DNA of 25,073 nt, from positions 1-25,073 of the forward strand of contig CAZOIA010000073.1 of the NCBI GenBank assembly GCA_964579675.1, read 5' to 3'. Shown here piece by piece: positions 16,196 through 23,237 of this stretch. Under the pieces are notes generated by a model. It worked only from the letters and a program-made list of their open reading frames with translations, searched no databases and had not been told where the DNA came from. The position numbers and the translations under genes are program-made. The stretch comes from CAZOIA01 sp964579675 (GTDB lineage Bacteria; Planctomycetota; Phycisphaerae; UBA1845; PWPN01). The number at the start of each line of letters is the position of its first letter. Position 1 is the first letter of the stretch.

Positions 16196-17833
16196 TTACT
16201 TCGAGTCCTTGCGATTCGGGCCGCCGTCACCCACGGTCGGGCTCGGGGGCGGCCAGCACGTTACGCGGGCCCGCACCGCCGGTGCGGTCGCGCATAACTC
16301 AAAGGCGGCGTAGTCATCCCGATCCACGTCGTCGTCGAGATCAAAATCCGCCTCGACACAGCGGTCGGCTCGCGGACCCATGTCTGTCCCCGTCATGCAC
16401 ACCTGCAGAAAGCCGAAGTCCCTCTGATCCACGTCCCCGTCCCGATCGAAATCACCGGGGGCCGGCGCGTTCACCGGCAGTTGCGGACGGTCGCTCGTAT
16501 CGACGAGCCCGTCGTAGTTGACATCGAATAGACTGAAATTCGGCCCGAAATCGACGAGGTCCACCACGCCGTTGATGACCCCGTCCTCGTCGACCCCCGC
16601 CTGGCCGTCACTGGTGATGAGGAACTTGTCGAACAGCGCCAGGTCAAGCCAACTGATGATGCCGTCGCCGCTGAAATCGCCGAACACGACATCGGGCATT
16701 AGATCGGTCCAGACAAAATGGGCGTCGTTGACCTCGGCGGCGTAACTGGTACCCACGATGATGTTTATTCTCCAGGCGGGCGGGTTGAGGAACTGCGTCA
16801 CATCGTTCGGTCCACTCCAGAGGTCGAACAGACCCCAGTTCTCGATGATCGCGAAGTCGGGATCGCCCAGCCAGATCGGCGTGGCGAAATGCACACTGAA
16901 GACCAACTCGTCCAGAGCCTCGAGCACGCTGTTCTGGTCTCTCGGATCGCAGTTAGGATCCTCCGCGGCCCCCGCGTTCACCATGGCCGCCGACGCCGCG
17001 TTCGTCAGCGGGTACACCAGGCTTACCGTTGTCTGGTCGGCCCCCACGTCGTGGGCGAATTGAAGATTGACCAGCGGTTCGTAACTTCCGAGGTTGCGCG
17101 GGTCGCACGCGTAGCTGAAACGCTCGTAACCATGAGCGCGGGACAGCAGACGCCCGGTGACGACCCAGGTCTCGCCGACGCCGAAAATGGAATCGGTGCT
17201 GTCTGAGCGCCAGGTCGCCGTGACCCGCCAACCCTGGAAGGCAACGTGAAACTCCTCACCGCTGCGATCGACGAAAGGAGGAGTGGCGATGTTCCCGTCG
17301 AAGGCGGTGTAACCCCGCGCCGCCCGCCTGGCGAGACGGCGCTCGCCCGGCAACCCGCCGAAACGGGCGGCGTTACCCAGATACATGAGCTCCGGCACCT
17401 CGAGCTCGCCCCCGGTGTCCATGCTTGCGTCCATGTCAATCTCGACGTACCCGAAAACCGGGTGGTCGCCATACTGAAACGGGTCGAACGGGTATCCGCA
17501 ACAACCCGAGGTGCCCGGGGGATTGACAAGCCCGTCGAAGACAAGGTCGAGGCGGAAGAACTCGCCCGTGAACGTGAAGGCTCCCGCGAACAAGTGGTTG
17601 CTGGGATCTATCGGCTGCCAGGTGCCGATGGCGTAGGAAACAAGGTCGGGCAGCCGGTGCGCGCCGGGATCGATGGGTCCGTTGGCCTCAGCATCCGATC
17701 GGCGGACGACGGCATCGCCCACCGGGTCCTGGACCGAGCGGACCGAGACCTGAGCCGACGCCGACGCGCCAAGGTACAAACCGAGCAACCCGCTCAGCGC
17801 GAGAAACACACCTCTGACGCCCCTGTCTTCCAT
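16196..17833 (-). CDS. Secreted protein of unknown function with dockerin-like Asp-rich tail
   Basis: 545 residues, counted from ATG 17833, which opens a clear signal peptide (MEDRGVRGVFLALSGLLGLY, then GASASAQ with likely cleavage after an alanine). The open frame reaches GTG 17959, but that would put 42 residues ahead of the signal. No ribosome site precedes the ATG. Residues of about 25-370 (opening DPVGDAVVRR) look like a beta-rich extracellular domain I cannot name. From about 380 there are EF-hand-like calcium loops: GDFSGDGIISWLDL, FDVNYDGLVD, and then the paired tail GDFDRDGDVDQRDF and ADFDLDDDVDRDDY with spaced cysteines. That tail matches the end of the 1314-residue neighbour. It resembles dockerin type I repeats, though no cohesin partner is visible. 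Downstream genes for a pseudopilin-like protein and a two-component pair follow closely. Confidence 0.8.
   Translation of the reverse strand: MEDRGVRGVFLALSGLLGLYLGASASAQVSVRSVQDPVGDAVVRRSDAEANGPIDPGAHRLPDLVSYAIGTWQPIDPSNHLFAGAFTFTGEFFRLDLVFDGLVNPPGTSGCCGYPFDPFQYGDHPVFGYVEIDMDASMDTGGELEVPELMYLGNAARFGGLPGERRLARRAARGYTAFDGNIATPPFVDRSGEEFHVAFQGWRVTATWRSDSTDSIFGVGETWVVTGRLLSRAHGYERFSYACDPRNLGSYEPLVNLQFAHDVGADQTTVSLVYPLTNAASAAMVNAGAAEDPNCDPRDQNSVLEALDELVFSVHFATPIWLGDPDFAIIENWGLFDLWSGPNDVTQFLNPPAWRINIIVGTSYAAEVNDAHFVWTDLMPDVVFGDFSGDGIISWLDLALFDKFLITSDGQAGVDEDGVINGVVDLVDFGPNFSLFDVNYDGLVDTSDRPQLPVNAPAPGDFDRDGDVDQRDFGFLQVCMTGTDMGPRADRCVEADFDLDDDVDRDDYAAFELCATAPAVRARVTCWPPPSPTVGDGGPNRKDSK
16240..16465 (-). 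other. Dockerin-like C-terminal tail, copy A
   Basis: The stretch encodes two D-X-D-X-D-X-D loops, DFDRDGDVDQRDF and DFDLDDDVDRDDY, each followed by a hydrophobic helix with Cys (LQVCMTG and FELCATA). Spacing between the loops and cysteines matches copy B at 18140-18362. Confidence 0.7.
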
Positions 17834-17883
17834 TGAGCGGAGGTGACCAGGGCCTCGTGGCCTACAGGGCCTAAGGATATGAC

Positions 17884-17897
17884 GCAAACGCGTGCCC
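17884..17897 (-). promoter_or_regulatory. Weak candidate sigma-54 promoter (-24/-12)
   Basis: On the minus strand GGGCACGCGTTTGC gives GG-N10-GC with TTGC at -12, ending 51 bases before the ATG of the tailed secreted protein. The spacing is right and the operon encodes its own sigma-54 activator, but the rest of the -24 element does not match TGGCAC. Chance matches of this quality are common. Confidence 0.2.
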
Positions 17898-18016
17898 GAG
17901 GTGTCCAACTTGGCTCTCCGTTTGCCGATGCACGGCTTACGTCCGGGCAGATCGCCCACACCCCGTGCCTTGAATCAGTGAGATCCAATAGTGCCGCAAC
18001 TCGAGCCTGCGTGTCC

Positions 18017-18025
18017 ATTGTACCA
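18017..18025 (-). promoter_or_regulatory. Candidate extended -10 promoter
   Basis: TGGTACAAT on the minus strand fits the extended -10 form TGn-TATAAT with one change. It lies about 184 bases before the ATG at 17833. No good -35 is seen, as is usual for extended -10 sites. Confidence 0.25.
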
Positions 18026-18098
18026 AAAGAAACCAGCTCGTGGGGACCCCTCGGCGGAAGTCACCTGACAGACGCGCAAGAGCTTTGCAAGGCTGGAG

Positions 18099-21000
18099 TT
18101 ATGTGCGTGCTCGTTGACATTGCGGCCCGGCGGTGGCCACCGGCGCGAGATCACAATTCGGATCCGCAGGCAGATTGGCCCGGGTCATGCAGCTATCGAA
18201 GATGCGGAAGTCATCCTGGTCCACGTCCTCGTCCTCATCGAGCCGGGCGGGCAAACACACGGGTTCGTACTGCGCGAGGCCGGGACCGGTAAAGCAAGCC
18301 TGGAACCGCCCGAAATCCTCCTGGTCCACGTCCCCGTCCCGGTCAAGGTCGCTACGGGGTGTCGGGCAGCCGAACAAGCTCACGAGCACGCCCGGAGGAG
18401 TGTCGGGGCAATCGTCGCAGGCATCGCCGACGCCGTCACCATCGGTGTCGGCCTGGCCGGCGTTGGCGAGGCTCGGGCAGTTGTCGCAGACATCGCCCAC
18501 GCTGTCGCCGTCGCCGTCTTGCTGGTCGGGGTTGGCCTGGTCCGGGCAATTGTCCACGTCGCCGCAAACGCCGTCACCGTCGGCGTCATTGTGCGGGTCA
18601 TTGGGACATACGTCGCAGGCATCGCCGGACCCGTCACCGTCCGTATCTTCCTGCCCCGGGTTGGCCTGCTCGACGCAATTGTCGCAGACGTCCCCGACAC
18701 CGTCCTCGTCCGTGTCGAGCTGGTCCGGGTTGGGAACGACCGGGCAGTTGTCAGTCTGGTCGGGCACGCCATCGCAGTCGGCGTCGCCGGGAGGCAGGGT
18801 CAGGGCGCCGGTACCCTGCTCATTGCCCAGCACGGTATGGCCGTCGATGTGATACAGCGTGTGGGTGCTGGTGACATACTCGAGCGATGAGCCCCAGCCG
18901 CCGTCGTAGACCGCCGTGGGACCAGCGACCCACGTCTGGGCCTGCACATCGAAGATGTATAGGGTTTGATTCCCCGCCGCCCCGGTCAGGAACATCAGAT
19001 GCCGGTCCGGGTCAGCCGCCAGCCCGATGCCCCAACCGCTGGGCCCTCCGGTGATGAAGCCAGGCGAGACACCCGAATCGAGGAGCGTCGGCGTTGCGCT
19101 CCAGGAGTCGCTCGCGATGTCATACACGTCGAGGGAGGAATCCGCACCGTCGCTCCGGGCGCCGCCCCGGCCCTGCCAGACGTAGATCTTCCCGTCGAGA
19201 TACTCAGCCTCCGAGGCCGCAAGGAACTCCGCGCTCGCCCCGGCCGTGGCTCCGATCCAGGTGTCGGCGCCGGGGTCGTAGATGGCCAGCTTGCGGCGCA
19301 GGGTGACATCCCCCCCTGCACCGGGATCCTTGACCCGGATGATCGTGGCATACAGCCGGTGGCCTGCCGGGTCATACGCCAGGGCTTCGTTACCCACCAG
19401 ATGCCCGTCGATCGTGGTCGGGGCCCGGGCGGACCAGTTGTCCGTGGCGGGATCGTATGCGTACAGGCGTGATGCATTACCCTCCCCGGTCGTGTAGTCG
19501 AATCCGAGGCCGACCGTCGCGAAGTAGAGCCCCCCGCCGTACTGATAGTCGCCCCCGTCTTGAACGCCTTCCGGCACGTCGGCTCTGGGCTCGTACTGGC
19601 CGGTGGCCGGGTTGAGCCAATCGTGCCGCCGCGAATTGACGCCTTCGAGCAGGAACAACTCGCTGCCATCCGTCGCGAAGTGGGTGCCGTTGGCCGTGTT
19701 GAACGTCTGGCCGCCGCTGCGCGTGTTGCGACCGAGATCCTGCCACTCACAACCCACGAACATCTTCGGATTCGTGTCGCCCAGGTCCCGCTCGAAGATC
19801 GCCAGGTCGGTATGCCCCTGCCAGTAGGCGACGTTGACCTCGGTGATGTCCAGCCAGGCGTAGTCTACCTCGCCGCCGTGTTCGATCACAAAATGGAACA
19901 GGCCGTTGCGACCACAGACAGATACGTAACCGAAGGGGTTGTCATGCAGCTCATCGCCGGCGTAGGTTGGCGGGACGATCTCCGGATCGACAGGCACGTT
20001 GGGCAGGACGAACTCGCCATTTGCGTCGGTCATTCCCTGGGCCTTGATCTGATCCGTGATGACGCCCGGGTTGCCGGGCCGATCGAGCAACTGGTACATC
20101 TTGACGTTGGCCCCGGCGAGAGGCTCACCGTCGCGCAGAATCCGCATCCGGACCTCCGCCGGAATCTGGTACATGTACTGCCCGAAATACCCGTGGGCCA
20201 TGTTCAGCCAGTGATTCATGGCCAGGGCACTGTGACGGCTGAGGAAGGGTTGACACGACTGCATCAGCCCCAGTGGTGCGTCGTAGCTCAGCCCGGAGAC
20301 CTCGTTCCGATCGCCGGCCAGATTGAACTGATAGAGGTCGATGAGGCCGAGCTGGTGGCCCTTCTCGTGCAGCAGCCCGTAGTCGATGTCGTCCGCCGCC
20401 CGGTACCAGCCCGAGGCCACCCGCATGTCACCGTCCTCACCCAAGGTCCAGCGAAACGGGAAGCAGGCGAACGGATCGCGGTCAATGTTCGGATCCGTGG
20501 CGTTATCGTCGAGGACCTCCAGCAAATCGTAGTGAACTCGCTTGAGGCTCCCGGCTTCGGCGAACATCTCGTTGAAACGAGTCATGTGGCGGTTGAGCCA
20601 GTCCACAAAGTCATCCGTCACCGCCTCGGGGAACTGCGGCGTGTCCTCCCGGTACTGCTCGATGTACGAGACGTCCACGTAGGTCAGGAACGGCACCGAC
20701 TTCGTGGCGACGGTCATTGAGTTGTTGTCGGCACGGGCGTCGGCCTCGTCAATGGTGAAGCCGACCTCGTGCAACTGACCGTCCCAGGGGAGCACGCAGT
20801 TGAAGGTGGCCACGTCTCCCGGCTCGAGGGCCACCGTTTGCGAGGGCTGGTCCACGACGACATCATCGAGGCGCCAGGTGCCCGCAAGCGTACCGGCCCA
20901 CGTGTTGGTGCCGCGGTTGCGGATCGTGGCGCTGTAGGTAACGGGATCGCCGATGTCGGGCCATCGCTGCGTATCGCCTGTCTGCCCGTGGCCCAGACCC

Positions 21001-22043
21001 GTGGCAGCGGTAAACCAATAAGGCCCGTAGCCCGACGGCTCGGCCAGCGTGTATTCCGAGTAGGTCGGACAGTACCGCGGGTATCTCGGAGTGCGGGCAA
21101 TGCACACGAGTTGCAGGTCCGTTTCGTCCCGCGGCGTGCGGGGACCGACGGATTCCACCTCGGTGGTCTGCCGCCCGCCCGCGAGAACTGCCGTGACCGC
21201 GTAATGGTAGCTTGTCCCGTTCAGCACGGTGGTGTCGGCGTAACTGGTGCTCCCGATGTCGGATATGGTGTGAATCGGCGTCATGCCGACGACGGACGCG
21301 AACGGCTCGGTCGAGCGGTAGATGCCGTAATGATCGAACTCCCCTGCGGGATCAACCATCGGGTCCCACGACAGTTGCACCTCGTGGTTCAGGGCAATCG
21401 CGATTTGATTCTGCGGCGGCGACAACGGCGTGGCAAACTCGAGGCCATCGATCCATAGCGTAAAACCATACTCCCACGTGTCGGCATGGATCTCGATGTG
21501 GGCCGCATTCGATAAGTCCGGGCTGCCGATGACGGATCGGCCCCAGGTCTCGTCCCCGTTGAGCGGCACGGCGATATGAAGCCACTGCCCGCGCGCGTCG
21601 TTCAGTACCTCCCGGTCCGGCCTGAGCTCTAGGTAGTCGCTGACGCTGCTTCCGAGTCGGATCCAGGGACTCAACGACTGGAAGCTGTGGGAGTTCTCGG
21701 CGTACACCCAGAACGCCGGGCCCCCGGCGCTGAGAAGATCCCAACTCGCGCTGCGATCCACCGGCGCCCATAGCCACGTGTCGAACCCGCCGTCGGTCTC
21801 GAACCGGAGCGAGGATGAGCCGACCTTGACCCTCGAGGTATCGTCGTACACCGCCGCGGTGGCGTTCTGGGCATCGGCGCCCCAACTGCCGGCGGCCGCT
21901 TCCGTCAACTCGTCCGGCACCGGCGGCGGACCGGCCTGGGCAAGGGTCCAGGCAAAAACCGGAACAAGCAGGGCCGCCAACCCGGGCCTTAAACAACACC
22001 ACCTATCGCAGCCGCCGAAGTGACCTTCCACGGAATCACCCAT
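18099..22043 (-). CDS. Giant secreted multidomain protein: metzincin-like site, Kelch-like repeats, TSP3 repeats, dockerin-like tail
   Basis: 1314 residues, ATG 22043 with GGGA 4 bases upstream, then a signal peptide (hydrophobic about 19-37, LAQAG). Domains in order, by eye: a carbohydrate-binding-like beta domain (about 45-215), an FN3-like segment (about 225-305), a CARDB-like segment (about 365-455), and a catalytic-like region with HEKGHQLGLID at 559-569. That matches the HEXXHXXGXXD zinc motif of metzincin-type peptidases, with His559, His563 and Asp569 as ligands and Glu560 as base. A beta-sandwich stretch follows, then six or so Kelch-like repeats (about 770-1080, phrases such as LYAYDPATDNWSARAP and LAIYDPGADTWIGA). 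Next are five thrombospondin type 3 calcium repeats (about 1083-1225) and the Asp-rich tail (about 1228-1300). Likely exported and calcium-stabilised. Proteolysis is inferred only from the motif. It may be transcribed separately from the next gene, 265 bases on. Confidence 0.85.
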   Translation of the reverse strand: MGDSVEGHFGGCDRWCCLRPGLAALLVPVFAWTLAQAGPPPVPDELTEAAAGSWGADAQNATAAVYDDTSRVKVGSSSLRFETDGGFDTWLWAPVDRSASWDLLSAGGPAFWVYAENSHSFQSLSPWIRLGSSVSDYLELRPDREVLNDARGQWLHIAVPLNGDETWGRSVIGSPDLSNAAHIEIHADTWEYGFTLWIDGLEFATPLSPPQNQIAIALNHEVQLSWDPMVDPAGEFDHYGIYRSTEPFASVVGMTPIHTISDIGSTSYADTTVLNGTSYHYAVTAVLAGGRQTTEVESVGPRTPRDETDLQLVCIARTPRYPRYCPTYSEYTLAEPSGYGPYWFTAATGLGHGQTGDTQRWPDIGDPVTYSATIRNRGTNTWAGTLAGTWRLDDVVVDQPSQTVALEPGDVATFNCVLPWDGQLHEVGFTIDEADARADNNSMTVATKSVPFLTYVDVSYIEQYREDTPQFPEAVTDDFVDWLNRHMTRFNEMFAEAGSLKRVHYDLLEVLDDNATDPNIDRDPFACFPFRWTLGEDGDMRVASGWYRAADDIDYGLLHEKGHQLGLIDLYQFNLAGDRNEVSGLSYDAPLGLMQSCQPFLSRHSALAMNHWLNMAHGYFGQYMYQIPAEVRMRILRDGEPLAGANVKMYQLLDRPGNPGVITDQIKAQGMTDANGEFVLPNVPVDPEIVPPTYAGDELHDNPFGYVSVCGRNGLFHFVIEHGGEVDYAWLDITEVNVAYWQGHTDLAIFERDLGDTNPKMFVGCEWQDLGRNTRSGGQTFNTANGTHFATDGSELFLLEGVNSRRHDWLNPATGQYEPRADVPEGVQDGGDYQYGGGLYFATVGLGFDYTTGEGNASRLYAYDPATDNWSARAPTTIDGHLVGNEALAYDPAGHRLYATIIRVKDPGAGGDVTLRRKLAIYDPGADTWIGATAGASAEFLAASEAEYLDGKIYVWQGRGGARSDGADSSLDVYDIASDSWSATPTLLDSGVSPGFITGGPSGWGIGLAADPDRHLMFLTGAAGNQTLYIFDVQAQTWVAGPTAVYDGGWGSSLEYVTSTHTLYHIDGHTVLGNEQGTGALTLPPGDADCDGVPDQTDNCPVVPNPDQLDTDEDGVGDVCDNCVEQANPGQEDTDGDGSGDACDVCPNDPHNDADGDGVCGDVDNCPDQANPDQQDGDGDSVGDVCDNCPSLANAGQADTDGDGVGDACDDCPDTPPGVLVSLFGCPTPRSDLDRDGDVDQEDFGRFQACFTGPGLAQYEPVCLPARLDEDEDVDQDDFRIFDSCMTRANLPADPNCDLAPVATAGPQCQRART
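18140..18362 (-). other. Dockerin-like C-terminal tail, copy B
   Basis: Encodes DLDRDGDVDQEDFGRFQAC and, after a Cys-containing linker, LDEDEDVDQDDFRIFDSC. The pattern, loop, hydrophobic helix, Cys, is the same as in copy A at 16240-16465, though the flanking proteins are unrelated. Confidence 0.75.
18375..18795 (-). repeat. Coding repeat of thrombospondin type 3 calcium motifs
   Basis: About 420 bases encode successive DxDxDGxGDxCDNC units (for example DTDEDGVGDVCDNC, DTDGDGSGDACDVC, DGDGDSVGDVCDNC, DTDGDGVGDACDDC). The DNA repeats visibly with 'GTCGCAGACATCGCC'-like words on the plus strand. The long plus-strand open frames here come from this regular codon pattern. Confidence 0.85.
20337..20369 (-). 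other. HEXXHXXGXXD zinc-binding motif in the giant protein
   Basis: Codons for His559 to Asp569 of the 1314-residue protein, reading HEKGHQLGLID. The spacing fits metzincin-type sites in which Asp replaces the third histidine. Confidence 0.6.
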
Positions 22044-22170
22044 CTCGTCCCATTCCCGATATCAAATGTCGAAACCCTCTCTCGGGGCCGACGGTGCGTC
22101 GCCGGAGAAGTTATCCTTTCCTTGTTCGCGGAAACACCCGTGGCGGGAAGACACACCTAACTTAACATAA

Positions 22171-22205
22171 ACGAAGCCCCCCGTCGTTTCAACGAACGAC
22201 TTCGT
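22171..22205. repeat. Nested inverted repeat upstream of the giant protein gene
   Basis: ACGAAG (22171-22176) pairs with CTTCGT (22200-22205), and inside it GTCGTT (22183-22188) pairs with AACGAC (22195-22200), sharing one base. It lies 128 bases before the ATG at 22043 and could be an operator or a hairpin. Confidence 0.4.
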
Positions 22206-22412
22206 GACGCCTTTGCCTGCCAGCCGTCCGGCGTCAGGTCCCGCGCGGCGTCCTGGCGGTCTCGCCTCAGTGTGACAGCTAGGAATGCCCCCGATACTTG
22301 TTGCTGTCGGCCGGGCAACTTCCCCGTGATGGTCTGCGTGAGCCTGAATCCGGCGGCCTGTCCCGTCGCCTTGGGGTGGCTCATCTGCTCAGGGACTGCC
22401 CGGATCGCGGTC

Positions 22413-22477
22413 CCACCTGCCTCCTGCCCCCGCCGTCCTCGGCGACGAGGGCAGGAGGAGGAAAACTTGACAGGTGG
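22413..22477. repeat. Three-tier inverted repeat, possible structured RNA
   Basis: Outer arms CCACCTG (22413-22419) and CAGGTGG (22471-22477), middle arms CCTCCTGCCC (22420-22429) and GGGCAGGAGG (22449-22458), and apical arms CGCCG (22431-22435) and CGGCG (22440-22444) around TCCT are all perfect. The 12-base right-hand bulge AGGAAAACTTGA separates outer and middle arms. The co-linear nesting suggests a selected fold, but the strand is unknown. Confidence 0.5.
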
Positions 22478-22629
22478 ATGCTTCTCTGCTTGGGGTGGAT
22501 TTCGGACCTGGCACCATTAAGCGCGAGACTCGCTGACCGAAGACGGCACCAGCCCGGGATTAGCCTCTTGACCGCCGCGCCCCAGACCCTAACCTCGAAC
22601 CCCGCCGGTGAGTATGTCGTCGGAAAGCA

Positions 22630-22656
22630 GCCCGCGGGCGGAGCCCGCCCGCGGGC
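22630..22656. repeat. 12-bp GC-rich hairpin
   Basis: GCCCGCGGGCGG (22630-22641), loop AGC, CCGCCCGCGGGC (22645-22656), a perfect stem. No T-run follows on either strand, so it is more like a REP-type palindrome than a terminator. Confidence 0.7.
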
Positions 22657-22734
22657 ATACCCTCCCTAATACAGAACATACTCCCCCGCGACTCTGGACT
22701 CCCCTGAATCTGTCAAACGCCGTGCACGCTTCGA

Positions 22735-22773
22735 GGGGAAGGCATCGCCAAAAGGACCGGATCGGCCTTCCCC
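22735..22773. repeat. 9-bp inverted repeat
   Basis: GGGGAAGGC (22735-22743) and GCCTTCCCC (22765-22773) around a 21-base loop. Function unknown. Confidence 0.45.
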
Positions 22774-22918
22774 ACCATTCCTCTCGCTATCTCCGCGACT
22801 ACCTGCCTCCCGCACTGCTCACAATCAGAGTATAGCAGCGCTTCGGACAAATGCCAAGGGAAAAACAAGAATTATTCTTAGGCCACTCTCGTCACTTCGT
22901 CCCCTCTCTTCTGGGCCT

Positions 22919-22934
22919 GCCGGGCATGCCCGGC
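22919..22934. repeat. 16-bp perfect palindrome
   Basis: GCCGGGCATGCCCGGC reads the same on both strands. It may be a dimer-protein binding site or a dispersed palindrome; nothing nearby decides. Confidence 0.5.
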
Positions 22935-23237
22935 GCCCTTCGGCAGAGAGATGCGAATGACGGGCCAGTTACCTGGCCAGCGGCGCAGGTGGGCCGGAAG
23001 CGCGTGCAAGGGGGCACTTGCCTTTCTGCTCGCCTTTAGCCTCTGGTATGGCAGCGAGAACCGTTTGGCACTGTAACTTGCTCAAACTGACCGGTTTCTC
23101 TGCGCCCATCGTGCGTGACATCAAAGAGCCGCGGGCTTTGTACGTGTTTAGCGGCCTCCGGAGCGATCAGAGCCGCTTCGGGCGCGATCAGGAGCCAGGA
23201 CGACTGCCTTGCTCACTCGCGCCGGGTAGGGGAGAGG

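Larger units (their letters stand above)
17834..18098. other. Intergenic region upstream of the operon 17833-12517
   Basis: 265 bases with no gene of its own. On the minus strand it holds two rival promoter signals, an extended -10 (18017-18025) and a loose GG-N10-GC match (17884-17897), plus GGCC-rich short inverted repeats near 17850-17872 in the leader. Confidence 0.5.
22044..23237. other. Non-coding 1.2-kb region rich in inverted repeats
   Basis: No convincing gene: the short open frames are Arg/Pro-rich, lack family-like patterns and have no good ribosome sites. At least five inverted repeats are present (22171-22205, 22413-22477, 22630-22656, 22735-22773, 22919-22934). The leftmost 150 bases should carry the promoter of the giant secreted protein on the minus strand; no clear -35/-10 pair was found there. 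Confidence 0.65.

Noticed and set aside
17834..17959. Longer N-terminus for the 545-residue secreted protein (GTG at 17959)
   Set aside because: It would place 42 charged residues before an evident signal peptide; the ATG at 17833 fits export better even though its ribosome site is poor.
19560..20720. Plus-strand open frame of 386 codons inside the giant secreted protein gene
   Set aside because: Antisense of a coherent multidomain protein with signal peptide and zinc motif; the frame itself shows no family pattern.
22467..22472. TTGACA resembling a -35 hexamer
   Set aside because: The hexamer 17 bases on (TTGGGG) does not resemble a -10, and no gene follows on the plus strand.
22630..22656. 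GC-rich hairpin as an intrinsic terminator
   Set aside because: No run of T follows the stem on either strand and no gene ends close to it.
22272..23039. Several short open frames on both strands in the 22044-23237 interval
   Set aside because: They are Arg/Pro/Ser-rich, overlap each other and the inverted repeats, lack good ribosome sites and resemble no family I know.
23066..23081. TGGCAC...TTGC resembling a sigma-54 promoter on the plus strand
   Set aside because: The spacing is 6 bases instead of 5, and no plus-strand gene follows; the next genes read in the opposite direction.
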